From positions 1 through 16,457 of the forward strand of contig JBHIET010000075.1 of assembly GCA_046760785.1 (NCBI GenBank): 16,457 bases of DNA. The letters are read 5' to 3'. This document shows, piece by piece, positions 8,212-15,018 of the stretch. The DNA is from JBHIET01 sp046760785 (lineage in GTDB: Bacteria; Chloroflexota; Anaerolineae; B4-G1). Position 1 is the stretch's first letter. Each line of letters begins with the position of its first letter. The notes beneath the pieces were generated by a model. The model was given only the letters and a program-made list of their open reading frames with translations, made no database searches and was not told the origin of the DNA. The position numbers and the translations under genes were made by a program.

Positions 8212-8240
8212 TTGAACGCATTGCCTCACCCTGGTATAAT
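8212..8240 (+). promoter_or_regulatory. Strong sigma-70-type promoter with extended -10
   Basis: TTGAAC (8212-8217), a 17-base spacer, and a perfect TATAAT (8235-8240) preceded by TGG, which is an extended -10. Transcription should start near 8247. A small hairpin (TCGCT 8243-8247 with AGCGA 8252-8256) lies at the mRNA 5' end, overlapping the ribosome site GAGGGA. Upstream, AGCCAG (8174-8179) and CTGGCT (8189-8194) form an inverted repeat that might bind a regulator. The promoter rules out the far-upstream ATG at 8131 as a start for the next gene. Confidence 0.75.
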
Positions 8241-8268
8241 GCTCGCTTGTGAGCGAGGGACGTGGCGT

Positions 8269-9168
8269 ATGACGGAATGGGAGACAGACAAGGGCCGAGG
8301 TCTCAGCATCGGCATCGGTCTGATGGTTGCCATGATTCTGGTGGACGTAGGTGTGATCTGGCTGGCGGCCACCCGGCCATTAGGCATCGGGACGTTCATC
8401 GTTGGTCTGGCTGCCCTGTTCAGCCTGGGCCTGCTGGGGTTGTTCGGTTACTGGGTGTACGGGTTGGCCCGCTCGGGATATGTCCTCGACCGCAATGCGC
8501 TGGTCATTCGCTGGGGGCCGACGGAGCAGATAGTCCCCACTGGCCAGATCAAGCGTGTACTTACGGGCGGCGAAGTCGAGGGGCATATCCAGTTCTACGG
8601 CGGGATGTGGCCTGGCCACTGTGCCGGTTACGGCGAGGTTCCTGGCGTGGGGTCAACCCTATTTTATGGTACCGTCCCACTGCGACGCCAAATTTACATT
8701 GTCACCCCTGGCCTCACCTATGGCATATCCCCTGCCGACCATGAGGGCTTCCTCGCATCGCTACATGAGCGGTTGCAGATGGGTCCCACTCAGATCGTGG
8801 AGCAGTCCTCCAAGCGGCTGGGCTTTCTGAACTGGGCTATCTGGCAGGACCGGCTGGGGTTGGGTTTGCTGGCGGCGGGCTTCCTGGTACTTCTGGCACT
8901 GGTCGGTCTGCTGTGCTTTCAGTTTCCCGCATTGCCCTGGCTGTTGCCCCTGCACTTCAGTGCGGCGGGCAACCCCGACCGACTGGGGCCGCGAGGACAG
9001 ATTTTCATCATCCCATTCATTGGTCTGCTGACGTTGCTGCTCAACGGTGCGTTAGGCGGGCTGACGTACCGGCGCGAACGGGTAGCGAGCTACCTGCTGT
9101 GGGGGGGGGCGATCCTCATCCAGGTGCTGGTGTGGACGGCGGCCATTGGGATTCTGGGGCGGTTGTAG
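8269..9168 (+). CDS. Membrane protein with PH-like region and DUF1648-type segment
   Basis: A 299-residue integral membrane protein of unknown function. Two hydrophobic segments near the N-terminus (about 12-34 and 39-65) are followed by a soluble region (about 70-200) with strands such as YVLDRNALVIRWGPTEQIV, resembling bacterial PH-like domains. The C-terminal third has three further membrane segments. Between the first two lies LPLHFSAAGNPDRLGPRG, the hallmark of DUF1648 proteins (P-x-H-x-N/S-x-x-G-x-P-D). The start at 8269 is fixed by the promoter at 8212-8240 and the ribosome site GCGAGGGA (8253-8260). Near the 3' end is a run of nine G (9101-9109) where slippage or sequencing error would change the last 20 residues; the frame as read gives a sensible membrane helix. 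The DUF92 gene follows after 20 bases and is probably cotranscribed. Confidence 0.72.
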   Translation: MTEWETDKGRGLSIGIGLMVAMILVDVGVIWLAATRPLGIGTFIVGLAALFSLGLLGLFGYWVYGLARSGYVLDRNALVIRWGPTEQIVPTGQIKRVLTGGEVEGHIQFYGGMWPGHCAGYGEVPGVGSTLFYGTVPLRRQIYIVTPGLTYGISPADHEGFLASLHERLQMGPTQIVEQSSKRLGFLNWAIWQDRLGLGLLAAGFLVLLALVGLLCFQFPALPWLLPLHFSAAGNPDRLGPRGQIFIIPFIGLLTLLLNGALGGLTYRRERVASYLLWGGAILIQVLVWTAAIGILGRL

Positions 9169-9188
9169 GATAGGGTAAGGGGCAGGCG

Positions 9189-10043
9189 GTGCCTGGTACA
9201 CTTAGCCTCTTTGAGCTCATCGGCGGGTTCGCCTTCTCTCTCCTCATCGGCATGATCGGCTACAACCGCGGTGCGCTGAGTGGCAGCGGAGTCGTGGGCG
9301 CGCTGATCACCGGCACGCTCATCTTTGGCGTGGGAGGCTGGGAGTGGGGCACTCTGCTCATTGCCTTCTTCGTCTCCTCCAGCGCACTCTCCTTCTATCG
9401 CGCCCGCGAAAAGCAGGGATTGGCGGAGAAATTTGCCAAGGGGCATCGGCGTGACCTGGGCCAGGCGCTGGCCAACGGCGGTCTGGCGGCCCTGCTGGCG
9501 GTGTTCTCTCGGTTGCGGCTTCATCCCCTATGGTTCGCCGCCTGTGTCGGCGCGATGGCGGCTGTAAATGCTGACACCTGGGCCACCGAACTGGGCGTGC
9601 TGAGCCCGCACCCCCCGTGCCTGATCACTACCGGACGGCAGGTTGAGGTGGGCGCCTCGGGGGGTGTTACGTGGCTGGGGACCGCTGCGTCGCTGGGAGG
9701 CGCCTTCTTCATCGCATTGCTGGGCGGTGCCCTGAGCCTGTCGAAAGGTGGGCTGTGGCTGCTGGTCATACGCCAGGGATGGGCCAGTGCAGGCACGCTG
9801 CTGCTGGCGGCGACGGTGGGGGGATTGGCCGGGTCGTTGGCCGATAGCCTGTTGGGGGCCACTGTCCAGGCCATCTACTGGTGTGACGCCTGTGGGAAAG
9901 AGACCGAGCGCAAGGTGCACCGCTGCGGCGCGGGGACACGCCTCCTGCGGGGCTGGCGCTGGCTGGGGAATGATCTGGTGAACTTCATCGCCTCTGCCGT
10001 GGGCGCGCTCGTCACGGCAGGGATCGGATGGGCGTTGATGTAA
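9189..10043 (+). CDS. DUF92 family membrane protein (VTE6-like)
   Basis: A 284-residue polytopic membrane protein of the DUF92/TIGR00297 family. Conserved blocks seen are GALSGSGVVGALITGT (about 28-43), AVNADTWATELG (125-136) and SLADSLLGATVQ (216-227). A short cysteine-containing loop follows, with C232, C235, H244 and C246 in CDACGKETERKVHRC, which could hold a metal ion. Several hydrophobic segments run through the protein. In plants and cyanobacteria members of this family act in prenyl (phytyl) phosphate metabolism, VTE6 being a phytyl-phosphate kinase. In other bacteria the role is not settled, so no reaction is assigned. The start is a GTG preceded by AGGGG and GGCAGG; no better ATG exists upstream in frame. 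The length is normal for the family. Confidence 0.85.
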   Translation: MPGTLSLFELIGGFAFSLLIGMIGYNRGALSGSGVVGALITGTLIFGVGGWEWGTLLIAFFVSSSALSFYRAREKQGLAEKFAKGHRRDLGQALANGGLAALLAVFSRLRLHPLWFAACVGAMAAVNADTWATELGVLSPHPPCLITTGRQVEVGASGGVTWLGTAASLGGAFFIALLGGALSLSKGGLWLLVIRQGWASAGTLLLAATVGGLAGSLADSLLGATVQAIYWCDACGKETERKVHRCGAGTRLLRGWRWLGNDLVNFIASAVGALVTAGIGWALM

Positions 10044-10055
10044 AAGTTCATCTAA

Positions 10056-10210
10056 ATGGCGAGCCGGATCGTCCTGAAATCCAAGTTCCTGGGCGGCATG
10101 GTGGGGAGCACCCTGGGCGGTGCCATCGGTGAACTGGCCTTCCGGGGCCTGGGGTAGGGGGGCTGCGTTCGGAGATCGTGCAAAGGGATGCTCTCATATA
10201 CAAAGGATGA
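10056..10210 (+). pseudogene. Frameshifted N-terminal remnant of an ADP-ribosylglycohydrolase-like gene
   Basis: An ATG at 10056 opens 33 codons containing KFLGGMVGSTLGGAIGELAF, then a stop (10155-10157). This resembles the N-terminal helix of ADP-ribosylglycohydrolases (DraG/ARH family; typical pattern F-x-G-x-x-x-G-x-x-x-G-D-A-x-G). The usual aspartate is replaced by glycine. Immediately after a G-rich stretch (10151-10162) another frame continues with LRSEIVQRDALIY (10163-10201). This fits the next family segment, which normally runs into the metal-binding YTDDT motif, but here the sequence becomes the ribosome site of the next gene. So a frameshift and a 3' truncation are both visible, and the metal-binding residues are lost. 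The call rests on about 45 residues in two frames. Confidence 0.5.
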
Positions 10211-10214
10211 AACG

Positions 10215-10616
10215 ATGTCCAAGAAACCAACCCGCATCCTAATCGCCAAGCCCGGCCTGGACGGGCACGACCGGGGGGCCAAGGTCGTCGCCCTGGCGCT
10301 GCGCGATGCCGGCTTCGAGGTGATCTACACCGGGCTGCACCAGACGGTGGAGCAGATCGTCGAAGCGGCCCTGCAGGAGAACGTGGACGTGGTCGGCCTC
10401 TCCATCCTCTCCGGGGCGCACCTGCCGCTGACCGAGCGGGTCGTGGCCCGGCTGCGCGAGGAAGGGATGGAGAATATGCGAGTCGTCGTCGGCGGCAACA
10501 TCCCCGCGCGAGACGTGGAGCCGCTCAAGGCGCTGGGCGTGGCGGGCGTCTTTCCCACCGGTTCGCGCCTGGAGGAGATAGTGGAGTTTATTGGACAAAT
10601 GGCGAACGGCGAATAG
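10215..10616 (+). CDS. mcmA2: Methylmalonyl-CoA mutase, B12-binding subunit
   Basis: A 133-residue cobalamin-binding chain that carries the adenosylcobalamin cofactor for the separately encoded catalytic subunit (11201-12814). The B12 signature D-x-H-x-x-G is present as LDGHDRG (D16, H18, G21); the histidine is the lower axial cobalt ligand. It is followed by VVGLSILSGAH and VVVGGNIP, which form the rest of the Rossmann-like pocket around the nucleotide tail. The length matches the stand-alone small subunits of archaeal and some bacterial split mutases. The start at 10215 is preferred to the in-frame upstream codon at 10188 because AAAGGATG lies just ahead and MSKKPTRILIAKPGLDGHD is the normal beginning. 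It is separated from its partner by the repeat-bounded island, whereas the two chains are commonly adjacent. Confidence 0.95.
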   Translation: MSKKPTRILIAKPGLDGHDRGAKVVALALRDAGFEVIYTGLHQTVEQIVEAALQENVDVVGLSILSGAHLPLTERVVARLREEGMENMRVVVGGNIPARDVEPLKALGVAGVFPTGSRLEEIVEFIGQMANGE

Positions 10617-10645
10617 CGAGTTCGTTGTAAACGAGTTAGAGCTTT

Positions 10646-10702
10646 GGACACGGATGAACACGGAAAAACACGGATGAATAAACGATTGTTGGATCCGTGT
10701 TC
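10646..10702 (+). repeat. Left repeat array of the GxxExxY island
   Basis: ACACGGAT occurs at 10648-10655, as ACACGGA at 10658-10664, and again at 10668-10675: three copies at an exact 10-bp step. The reverse complement ATCCGTGT follows at 10693-10700. The third and fourth copies can form an 8-bp hairpin with a 17-base loop. The array ends just ahead of the ribosome site of the enclosed gene. Confidence 0.85.
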
Positions 10703-10723
10703 AACCCAAGGAGGGATATCTTT

Positions 10724-11143
10724 GTGTTTGTGGGCAAGCATTCCGACTTGACAGAGAAGATTATTGGGGCGTTTTTCACGGTGTATGGAAGGCTGGGCTA
10801 TGGTTTTTCAGAAAAGGTGTACGAGAACGCGCTGGTGTTGGAACTACGGAAGCTAGGACTAGAAGTAGAGCAGCAGAAACGGATCACGGTGTACTACGAT
10901 GGTCAGGTGGTGGGCGAGTATTTGGCGGATATTGTCGTGGAAGGGATCGTCATCGTCGAATTGAAGGCTGTTCGCCAGCTCTCGAAGGAGCACGAGGCGC
11001 AACTGCTCAATTATCTCAAGGCCACTATGGTTGAAGTTGGTCTTTTGCTCAATTTTGGTCCCAAAGCCGAATTCAAGCGCAAAGTCTACGACAACGACCG
11101 TAAAGGCTCTCTAGCCTGGATAAAACAGAACACGGATCAATGA
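10724..11143 (+). CDS. GxxExxY protein, PD-(D/E)XK-like nuclease fold
   Basis: A 139-residue protein of the GxxExxY family (PDDEXK_3-related). The name-giving motif is GFSEKVY (27-33), preceded by LTEKIIGAFF and followed by ENALVLELRKLGL. A possible PD-(D/E)XK nuclease core is ADIVVEGIVIVELKA, with D69, E79 and K81. A helix with EHEAQLLNYLKA follows, and the C-terminus is basic. The biochemical role of the family is not established as far as I know; a nucleic-acid processing function is inferred from the fold. The start is a GTG at 10724, chosen because AAGGAGGG (10708-10715) lies eight bases upstream; an in-frame GTG at 10697 lies inside the repeat array. Its GC content is visibly lower than that of the mutase genes on both sides, consistent with acquisition from elsewhere. 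Confidence 0.85.
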   Translation: MFVGKHSDLTEKIIGAFFTVYGRLGYGFSEKVYENALVLELRKLGLEVEQQKRITVYYDGQVVGEYLADIVVEGIVIVELKAVRQLSKEHEAQLLNYLKATMVEVGLLLNFGPKAEFKRKVYDNDRKGSLAWIKQNTDQ

Positions 11144-11179
11144 AACAAGAGTCCGTGAAATCCGTGTTAATCCGTGTCC
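11128..11179 (-). repeat. Right repeat array of the GxxExxY island
   Basis: A mirror image of the left array. ACACGGAT lies at 11130-11137, then the reverse complement three times: a degenerate copy around 11151-11157 (TCCGTG), ATCCGTGT at 11160-11167 and ATCCGTGT at 11170-11177. AACACGGAT (11129-11137) and ATCCGTGTT (11160-11168) can pair as a 9-bp hairpin with a 22-base loop. The array begins within the last codons of the enclosed gene and ends 12 bases before the ribosome site of the mutase catalytic subunit. Confidence 0.85.
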
Positions 11180-11200
11180 CAAAGAAGCCGGGAGTTGAAA

Positions 11201-12814
11201 ATGGCAGAGATCACAGAACAAGACTTGAAAAAGATCGTCCTCGAATCCGGCATCGAGGTCAAGCCGATCTACGGGCCGGAGGACGTGGCCGATATTGACT
11301 ATGATACACAGATCGGCGAGCCGGGCGCGTACCCGTTCACGCGGGGCATCCACAAATGGATGTATCGCTACCGGCCTTTTACCATGCGCCAGTACGCCGG
11401 TTTCGGCACCCCCTACGAGACGAACGAGCGCTTCAAGTTCCTCATCTCGCAGGGGCAGAACGCGCTCAACGTCGCCTTCGACCTGCCCAGCCAGATGGGG
11501 CTCGATTCCGACGACCCCCGCGCCGAGGGGGAGGTGGGCCGGGTGGGGATGGCGGTGGATACACTCAAGGATATGGAGATCGCTTTCGACGCCATCCCCA
11601 TTGACAAGATCAGCGTCTCGCTGACCGTCAACGCGGTCACGGCCATCATGCTCGCCATGTACGTCACCGTCGCCGAGAAGCAAGGCGTGCCGCCGGAGCA
11701 GATCCGGGGCACGACCCAGAACGACATCCTCAAAGAGTACATCGGCCGGGGGACGTGGATCTTTCCCGTCGAGCCTTCGCTGCGGCTCACCGGCGACACC
11801 ATCGAGTATTGCGCCCGGAACGTGCCGCGCTACTATCCGGTCAGCGTGTGCGGCTACCACATCCGCGAGTCGGGGGCCAACCCGGTGCAAGAGATCGCCT
11901 ACGCCTACAGTATCGCCTGCGCCTACATTGACCACGTCCTGGAGCGGGGCTTGAGTGTGGACGATTTCGTCGCCCGCCTCTCCTTCAACTTTGACATTTT
12001 CGGCAACCTGTGGGAGCAAGTGAGTAAGTTCCGGGCGGCCCGGCGGCTGTGGGCCAAACTGATCAAGGAGCGGTACGGCGCCACCAATCCCAAGGCGATG
12101 CAGATGAAGATGATCGCCGGGGGCGGCGGCGGCGGGCTGACCATCGAGCAGCCGGAGAACAACATCGTACGCAGCGCCTACTATGCGCTCATCTCCGCCC
12201 TCTCCGGCACGCAGACCATGGCCCTCTGCTCCTACGATGAGGCCTACACCATCCCCACCGAAAAGGCGGCGCTCATCTCGCTGCGCACCATGCAGATCCT
12301 GGTCGAAGAGATGGGAATATGCGACACGGTGGATCCGCTGGCCGGTTCCTACTACATCGAGTGGCTGACCAACGAGTTGGAGAAGCGCATCGTCGCCGAG
12401 ATGAAGCGGGTGGACGAGGAGTGGGGCGGCATCGTCAGGGCGATTGCCGAGGGGTATGTCCAGCGGGAGGTCGCCCACCAGGCCTACCTGTATGAGAAGG
12501 GCATCCAGGAGGGCACCATCGTTAAGGTCGGCGTCAACAAGTACCGTGTGGAGGAAGAGATGCGGGACGTGGCGCTTCACGAGTACCGTCCCCAGGCGGT
12601 CGAGGAGCAGCGGGCGCGGCTGGCCCAGGTCAAGGCGCAACGGGACGGCGCGGCGGTCAGCCAGGCGTTGGAGAGCCTGCGTCAGGCCGCGGCAGGAACG
12701 GACAACGTGATGCCCTACGTCCTGGACGCCGTGCGCGCCTACGCCACGCTGGGGGAGATGACGCAGGTGCTCAAAGACGTGTTCGGCGAGTTCCGCGAGC
12801 CGGTGCTTTGGTGA
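11201..12814 (+). CDS. mcmA1: Methylmalonyl-CoA mutase, catalytic (large) subunit
   Basis: A 537-residue TIM-barrel chain that, with the B12 subunit at 10215-10616, interconverts (R)-methylmalonyl-CoA and succinyl-CoA through an adenosyl radical, in propionyl-CoA metabolism. Substrate-site residues of true methylmalonyl-CoA mutases are present: Y65 in MRQYAGF (Tyr89 of the Propionibacterium enzyme), Q173 and R183 in TTQNDILKEYIGRGTW (Gln197, Arg207) and H220 in GYHIRESGA (His244). Tyr plus Arg favours methylmalonyl-CoA over isobutyryl- or 2-hydroxyisobutyryl-CoA. The usual RFHTQT segment is replaced by KMIAGGGGGGLT (303-314). The chain stops before any B12 domain, as expected for a split enzyme. 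The start at 11201 is chosen for GGAG (11191-11194); the in-frame GTG at 11174 lies inside the island repeat. No MeaB or epimerase gene is in the window. Confidence 0.94.
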   Translation: MAEITEQDLKKIVLESGIEVKPIYGPEDVADIDYDTQIGEPGAYPFTRGIHKWMYRYRPFTMRQYAGFGTPYETNERFKFLISQGQNALNVAFDLPSQMGLDSDDPRAEGEVGRVGMAVDTLKDMEIAFDAIPIDKISVSLTVNAVTAIMLAMYVTVAEKQGVPPEQIRGTTQNDILKEYIGRGTWIFPVEPSLRLTGDTIEYCARNVPRYYPVSVCGYHIRESGANPVQEIAYAYSIACAYIDHVLERGLSVDDFVARLSFNFDIFGNLWEQVSKFRAARRLWAKLIKERYGATNPKAMQMKMIAGGGGGGLTIEQPENNIVRSAYYALISALSGTQTMALCSYDEAYTIPTEKAALISLRTMQILVEEMGICDTVDPLAGSYYIEWLTNELEKRIVAEMKRVDEEWGGIVRAIAEGYVQREVAHQAYLYEKGIQEGTIVKVGVNKYRVEEEMRDVALHEYRPQAVEEQRARLAQVKAQRDGAAVSQALESLRQAAAGTDNVMPYVLDAVRAYATLGEMTQVLKDVFGEFREPVLW

Positions 12815-12960
12815 ATGTGATAATCACGGTGGATCGCTGTTGAATATCGGTACTATTGCCATTCGGCATCGTGATTTACTACCCGGTTGCGCCCATCGCG
12901 CCGAAGCGGGGAAAAAACGTTTCTCGACCTGGGCCAGCCCCCAGGGTGCCAAGTTAGTCC

Positions 12961-12984
12961 AGGGGCGACGGGCTGGCGTCCCCT
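12961..12984. other. Stem-loop between mutase and beta-helix genes
   Basis: AGGGG (12961-12965) pairs with CCCCT (12980-12984), and inner ACG pairs with CGT around the loop GGCTGG, leaving a two-base bulge. A further small hairpin (CCTGGG with CCCAGG, about 12928-12945) lies just before it. Neither is followed by a T tract, so a Rho-independent terminator is not demonstrated. The 200-base gap from 12815 to 13014 shows no gene and no convincing -35/-10 pair. Confidence 0.3.
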
Positions 12985-13014
12985 AAAAGTATATCTGCGG
13001 CAGGTAAAAGGAAT

Positions 13015-15015
13015 ATGACCCGTACGAAAATCATCGGCCTGGTCATCGTTCTAGCGCTATTATGGATTATCCCTGTGTCGGTCCTGGCATGGTCTGCCGG
13101 GTCCGCCGCTCCCCCTACAGGTGATCCTGGAGGAGTGGACCCCGGCGGAGGGGAGGCCGCGCCTCTCAGTCCAGCAGCCGTGGAGCACATCTATGTAGCC
13201 CAGACCACACAGGGCGCGGGGGACGGCAGCTCTCCCGGCAATGCTCGGTCTGTGGACTGGTTCAACACACCGGCCAACTGGTCCACTGCGCAGGCTCAGG
13301 ATGGCCTGATCGGCCCCGGCGACACGGTTCACCTGTGCGGCGTGATCTCTTCCCGGCTGGTGGTGCAGGGCAGTGGTCAGGAGGGCTTTCCGATCACCAT
13401 CCTGTTCGAGCAAGATGCCATGATGTCCGCTCCCTACTGGAGCACCTGGACGCCCCCCTTTGACCAGCGGGGGTTGCCCAACGACTATTCGGGGACGGAC
13501 GAGATCAGCGCCATCTATTCCAATGAGAAGGACCATATCGTGATAGACGGTGGCGTGAACGGCGTGATCGAGGCCACGGAATGTGGGACCGACTGGCCCG
13601 ACAACAAGTACACCTTTGCCGGCATCTATGGCCGGGGAGATCACGTCGAGATCAAGAACCTGACCATTCGCAACATGTACAACCGCACCCCCGGCGCGGA
13701 TGATTACTGGTCCATCGGAGAGGGTATCTTTTTTGCCGGGAGTCACCTCTCGGTGCACGACAATATGGTGGAGAAGGCCTTCTACTGCCTCCAGGTGGGC
13801 GCGAGGAGCAGCGGCGCCACGCAGGACATCGAGGTGTATAACAACGTGATCTCCGGCTGCGCCGTATCGCTGGCCGCGACGATGGGGACAAACTATACTA
13901 CTCTGGAAGACGTTCGTCTCCACCACAATCGGATGTTGAATGGGGAGGTGTGGGATGGAACGCTCTCGGAGAACCCGTTCGACCCCGCCCGAAGCTGGCA
14001 TCGCCGCGACTTTGTCAAGGTCTGGGGCCGGATGACGACCTCACCGTTTTCTCCCTTTGCCCGGCTGTCCATCTATTCGAACGTCATCGGCCCCGGCCTG
14101 TCGAGTATGCGGGGGACGGCCTCCGGCTGGATTTGCATGGACAGCGGCTACTTTCCGGATCTGGAAATTCACCACAACCTCTTTTTGTCGGACGAGACAG
14201 ATGCCCACGCCCCGTTCGTGTCCGTCTCGGGGATCACGAACTATACGACGACCATGAACTCGCAAATCCACAACAACACCTTTGTCGGCAACGAGGTCAA
14301 CGACGCCCCCATCCGGCTTGGGCGCTGGACGCTGGGCCACGTCGTCTACGACAACATCTTTTTCCAGCAGGCGTTGGGGTTCTACGCGATGGACCCGGTG
14401 ACCGACATCTCGTTTTGGGATTACAACAACTGGTATCCGCTGCGCCTCCCCGGCTCGTTCCAATACAAGTATCACCACAGCAGCTCCTGGGGAACGTATC
14501 CTCCGTACACGTACCAGCAATGGAAGGACGAGTTGGGCTTTGATGCCCATTCGGTCGAACAGGACCCCTTGTTTGTGAACGCCGACGACCCGGCCGGGCC
14601 AGATGGGGTGTTCTGGACAGATGACGATGGGCTGCGTTTGCCACCCGGCTCGCCGTCCGTCGGGGCGGGCCGGTTCGGTGGGGAGATCGGCGCTTATGCC
14701 TTTGAGCCGGCGCTATCCCTGCAGGGCGCGCCCGGCAGCGAGACCATCTATCTCAGTTGGACCGTCAACGTTACCTTGCCTGTAAGCACCACCTGGCACA
14801 TCGACTACTACACCCACACCGCCAGCATCTACACCGCTACCGAGCCACTCAGCGCCACCCGTTCCACCGTGCTGACGGAACACGTGGAGAACTATCAGTG
14901 GTACACCGTCGCCCTGCACGCCATGGTGGATAGCACATCCTGGTTATCCGACACGGTGCGGGTGATGCCGACGGACAGGTTCGTCTACCTGCCGCTTGTG
15001 ATGAGGGAGGATTGA
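13015..15015 (+). CDS. Secreted right-handed beta-helix protein with YLPLVMR C-terminus
   Basis: A 666-residue extracellular protein. A signal peptide (about residues 1-25, hydrophobic core GLVIVLALLWIIPVSVLA) is followed by a Pro/Gly-rich linker, then VEHIYVAQTTQGAGDGSSPG. That stretch is the usual opening of right-handed parallel beta-helix proteins (pectate-lyase-like/NosD). Repeating turns such as HVEIKNLTIRNMYN, SVHDNMVEKAFYCLQVG and DIEVYNNVISGCAVSL carry the N-N-x-x/I pattern of the helix. After the helix (about residue 555) comes an Ig/fibronectin-like domain and the terminal FVYLPLVMRED, a C-terminal tag common on exported Chloroflexota proteins. Binding or cleavage of polysaccharide is plausible, but catalytic residues cannot be assigned. 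The ATG at 13015 has only a weak site (AAAAGGA) ahead of it. The next gene starts three bases after its stop. Confidence 0.85.
   Translation: MTRTKIIGLVIVLALLWIIPVSVLAWSAGSAAPPTGDPGGVDPGGGEAAPLSPAAVEHIYVAQTTQGAGDGSSPGNARSVDWFNTPANWSTAQAQDGLIGPGDTVHLCGVISSRLVVQGSGQEGFPITILFEQDAMMSAPYWSTWTPPFDQRGLPNDYSGTDEISAIYSNEKDHIVIDGGVNGVIEATECGTDWPDNKYTFAGIYGRGDHVEIKNLTIRNMYNRTPGADDYWSIGEGIFFAGSHLSVHDNMVEKAFYCLQVGARSSGATQDIEVYNNVISGCAVSLAATMGTNYTTLEDVRLHHNRMLNGEVWDGTLSENPFDPARSWHRRDFVKVWGRMTTSPFSPFARLSIYSNVIGPGLSSMRGTASGWICMDSGYFPDLEIHHNLFLSDETDAHAPFVSVSGITNYTTTMNSQIHNNTFVGNEVNDAPIRLGRWTLGHVVYDNIFFQQALGFYAMDPVTDISFWDYNNWYPLRLPGSFQYKYHHSSSWGTYPPYTYQQWKDELGFDAHSVEQDPLFVNADDPAGPDGVFWTDDDGLRLPPGSPSVGAGRFGGEIGAYAFEPALSLQGAPGSETIYLSWTVNVTLPVSTTWHIDYYTHTASIYTATEPLSATRSTVLTEHVENYQWYTVALHAMVDSTSWLSDTVRVMPTDRFVYLPLVMRED
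14777..14831 (+). repeat. 55-bp direct repeat, copy 1
   Basis: Identical over 55 bases to 16403-16457. Both copies are in the same reading phase and encode PVSTTWHIDYYTHTASI in the C-terminal domains of the two beta-helix proteins. Identity at every third codon position suggests recent duplication or gene conversion rather than protein-level conservation alone. Confidence 0.95.
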
Positions 15016-15018
15016 GCG

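Larger units (their letters stand above)
10646..11179. mobile_element. Candidate small mobile island with GxxExxY gene and mirror-image repeat ends
   Basis: A 534-bp unit bounded by near-perfect inverted repeats of 28-29 bases, both beginning GGACACGGAT when read inward, with one substitution, one short A/T-run difference and one indel. It carries one gene (10724-11143). Each end contains four copies or near copies of ACACGGAT: three facing inward and a fourth, innermost, in the opposite direction. It lies between the two methylmalonyl-CoA mutase subunit genes. No transposase, integrase or obvious target duplication is present, so any movement would need help in trans. Mobility is inferred from symmetry and position and has not been shown. 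Confidence 0.5.

Noticed and set aside
8131..8268. 46-codon N-terminal extension of the DUF1648-like protein
   Set aside because: A consensus promoter (8212-8240) lies inside the extension and a ribosome site directly precedes the ATG at 8269.
10646..10702. Regularly spaced repeats read as a CRISPR array
   Set aside because: The repeat units are 8 bp at a 10-bp step with no spacers, mirrored at the other end, and there are no cas genes.
11111..12640. 509-codon open frame on the minus strand opposite the mutase catalytic subunit
   Set aside because: The product is low-complexity, rich in L, H, D, V and G, with no family resemblance, and mirrors the codon pattern of the mutase gene, which is certain.
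13060..14001. 313-codon open frame on the minus strand opposite the first beta-helix gene
   Set aside because: It is antisense to a clear signal peptide and beta-helix coding region and has no domain or ribosome site of note.
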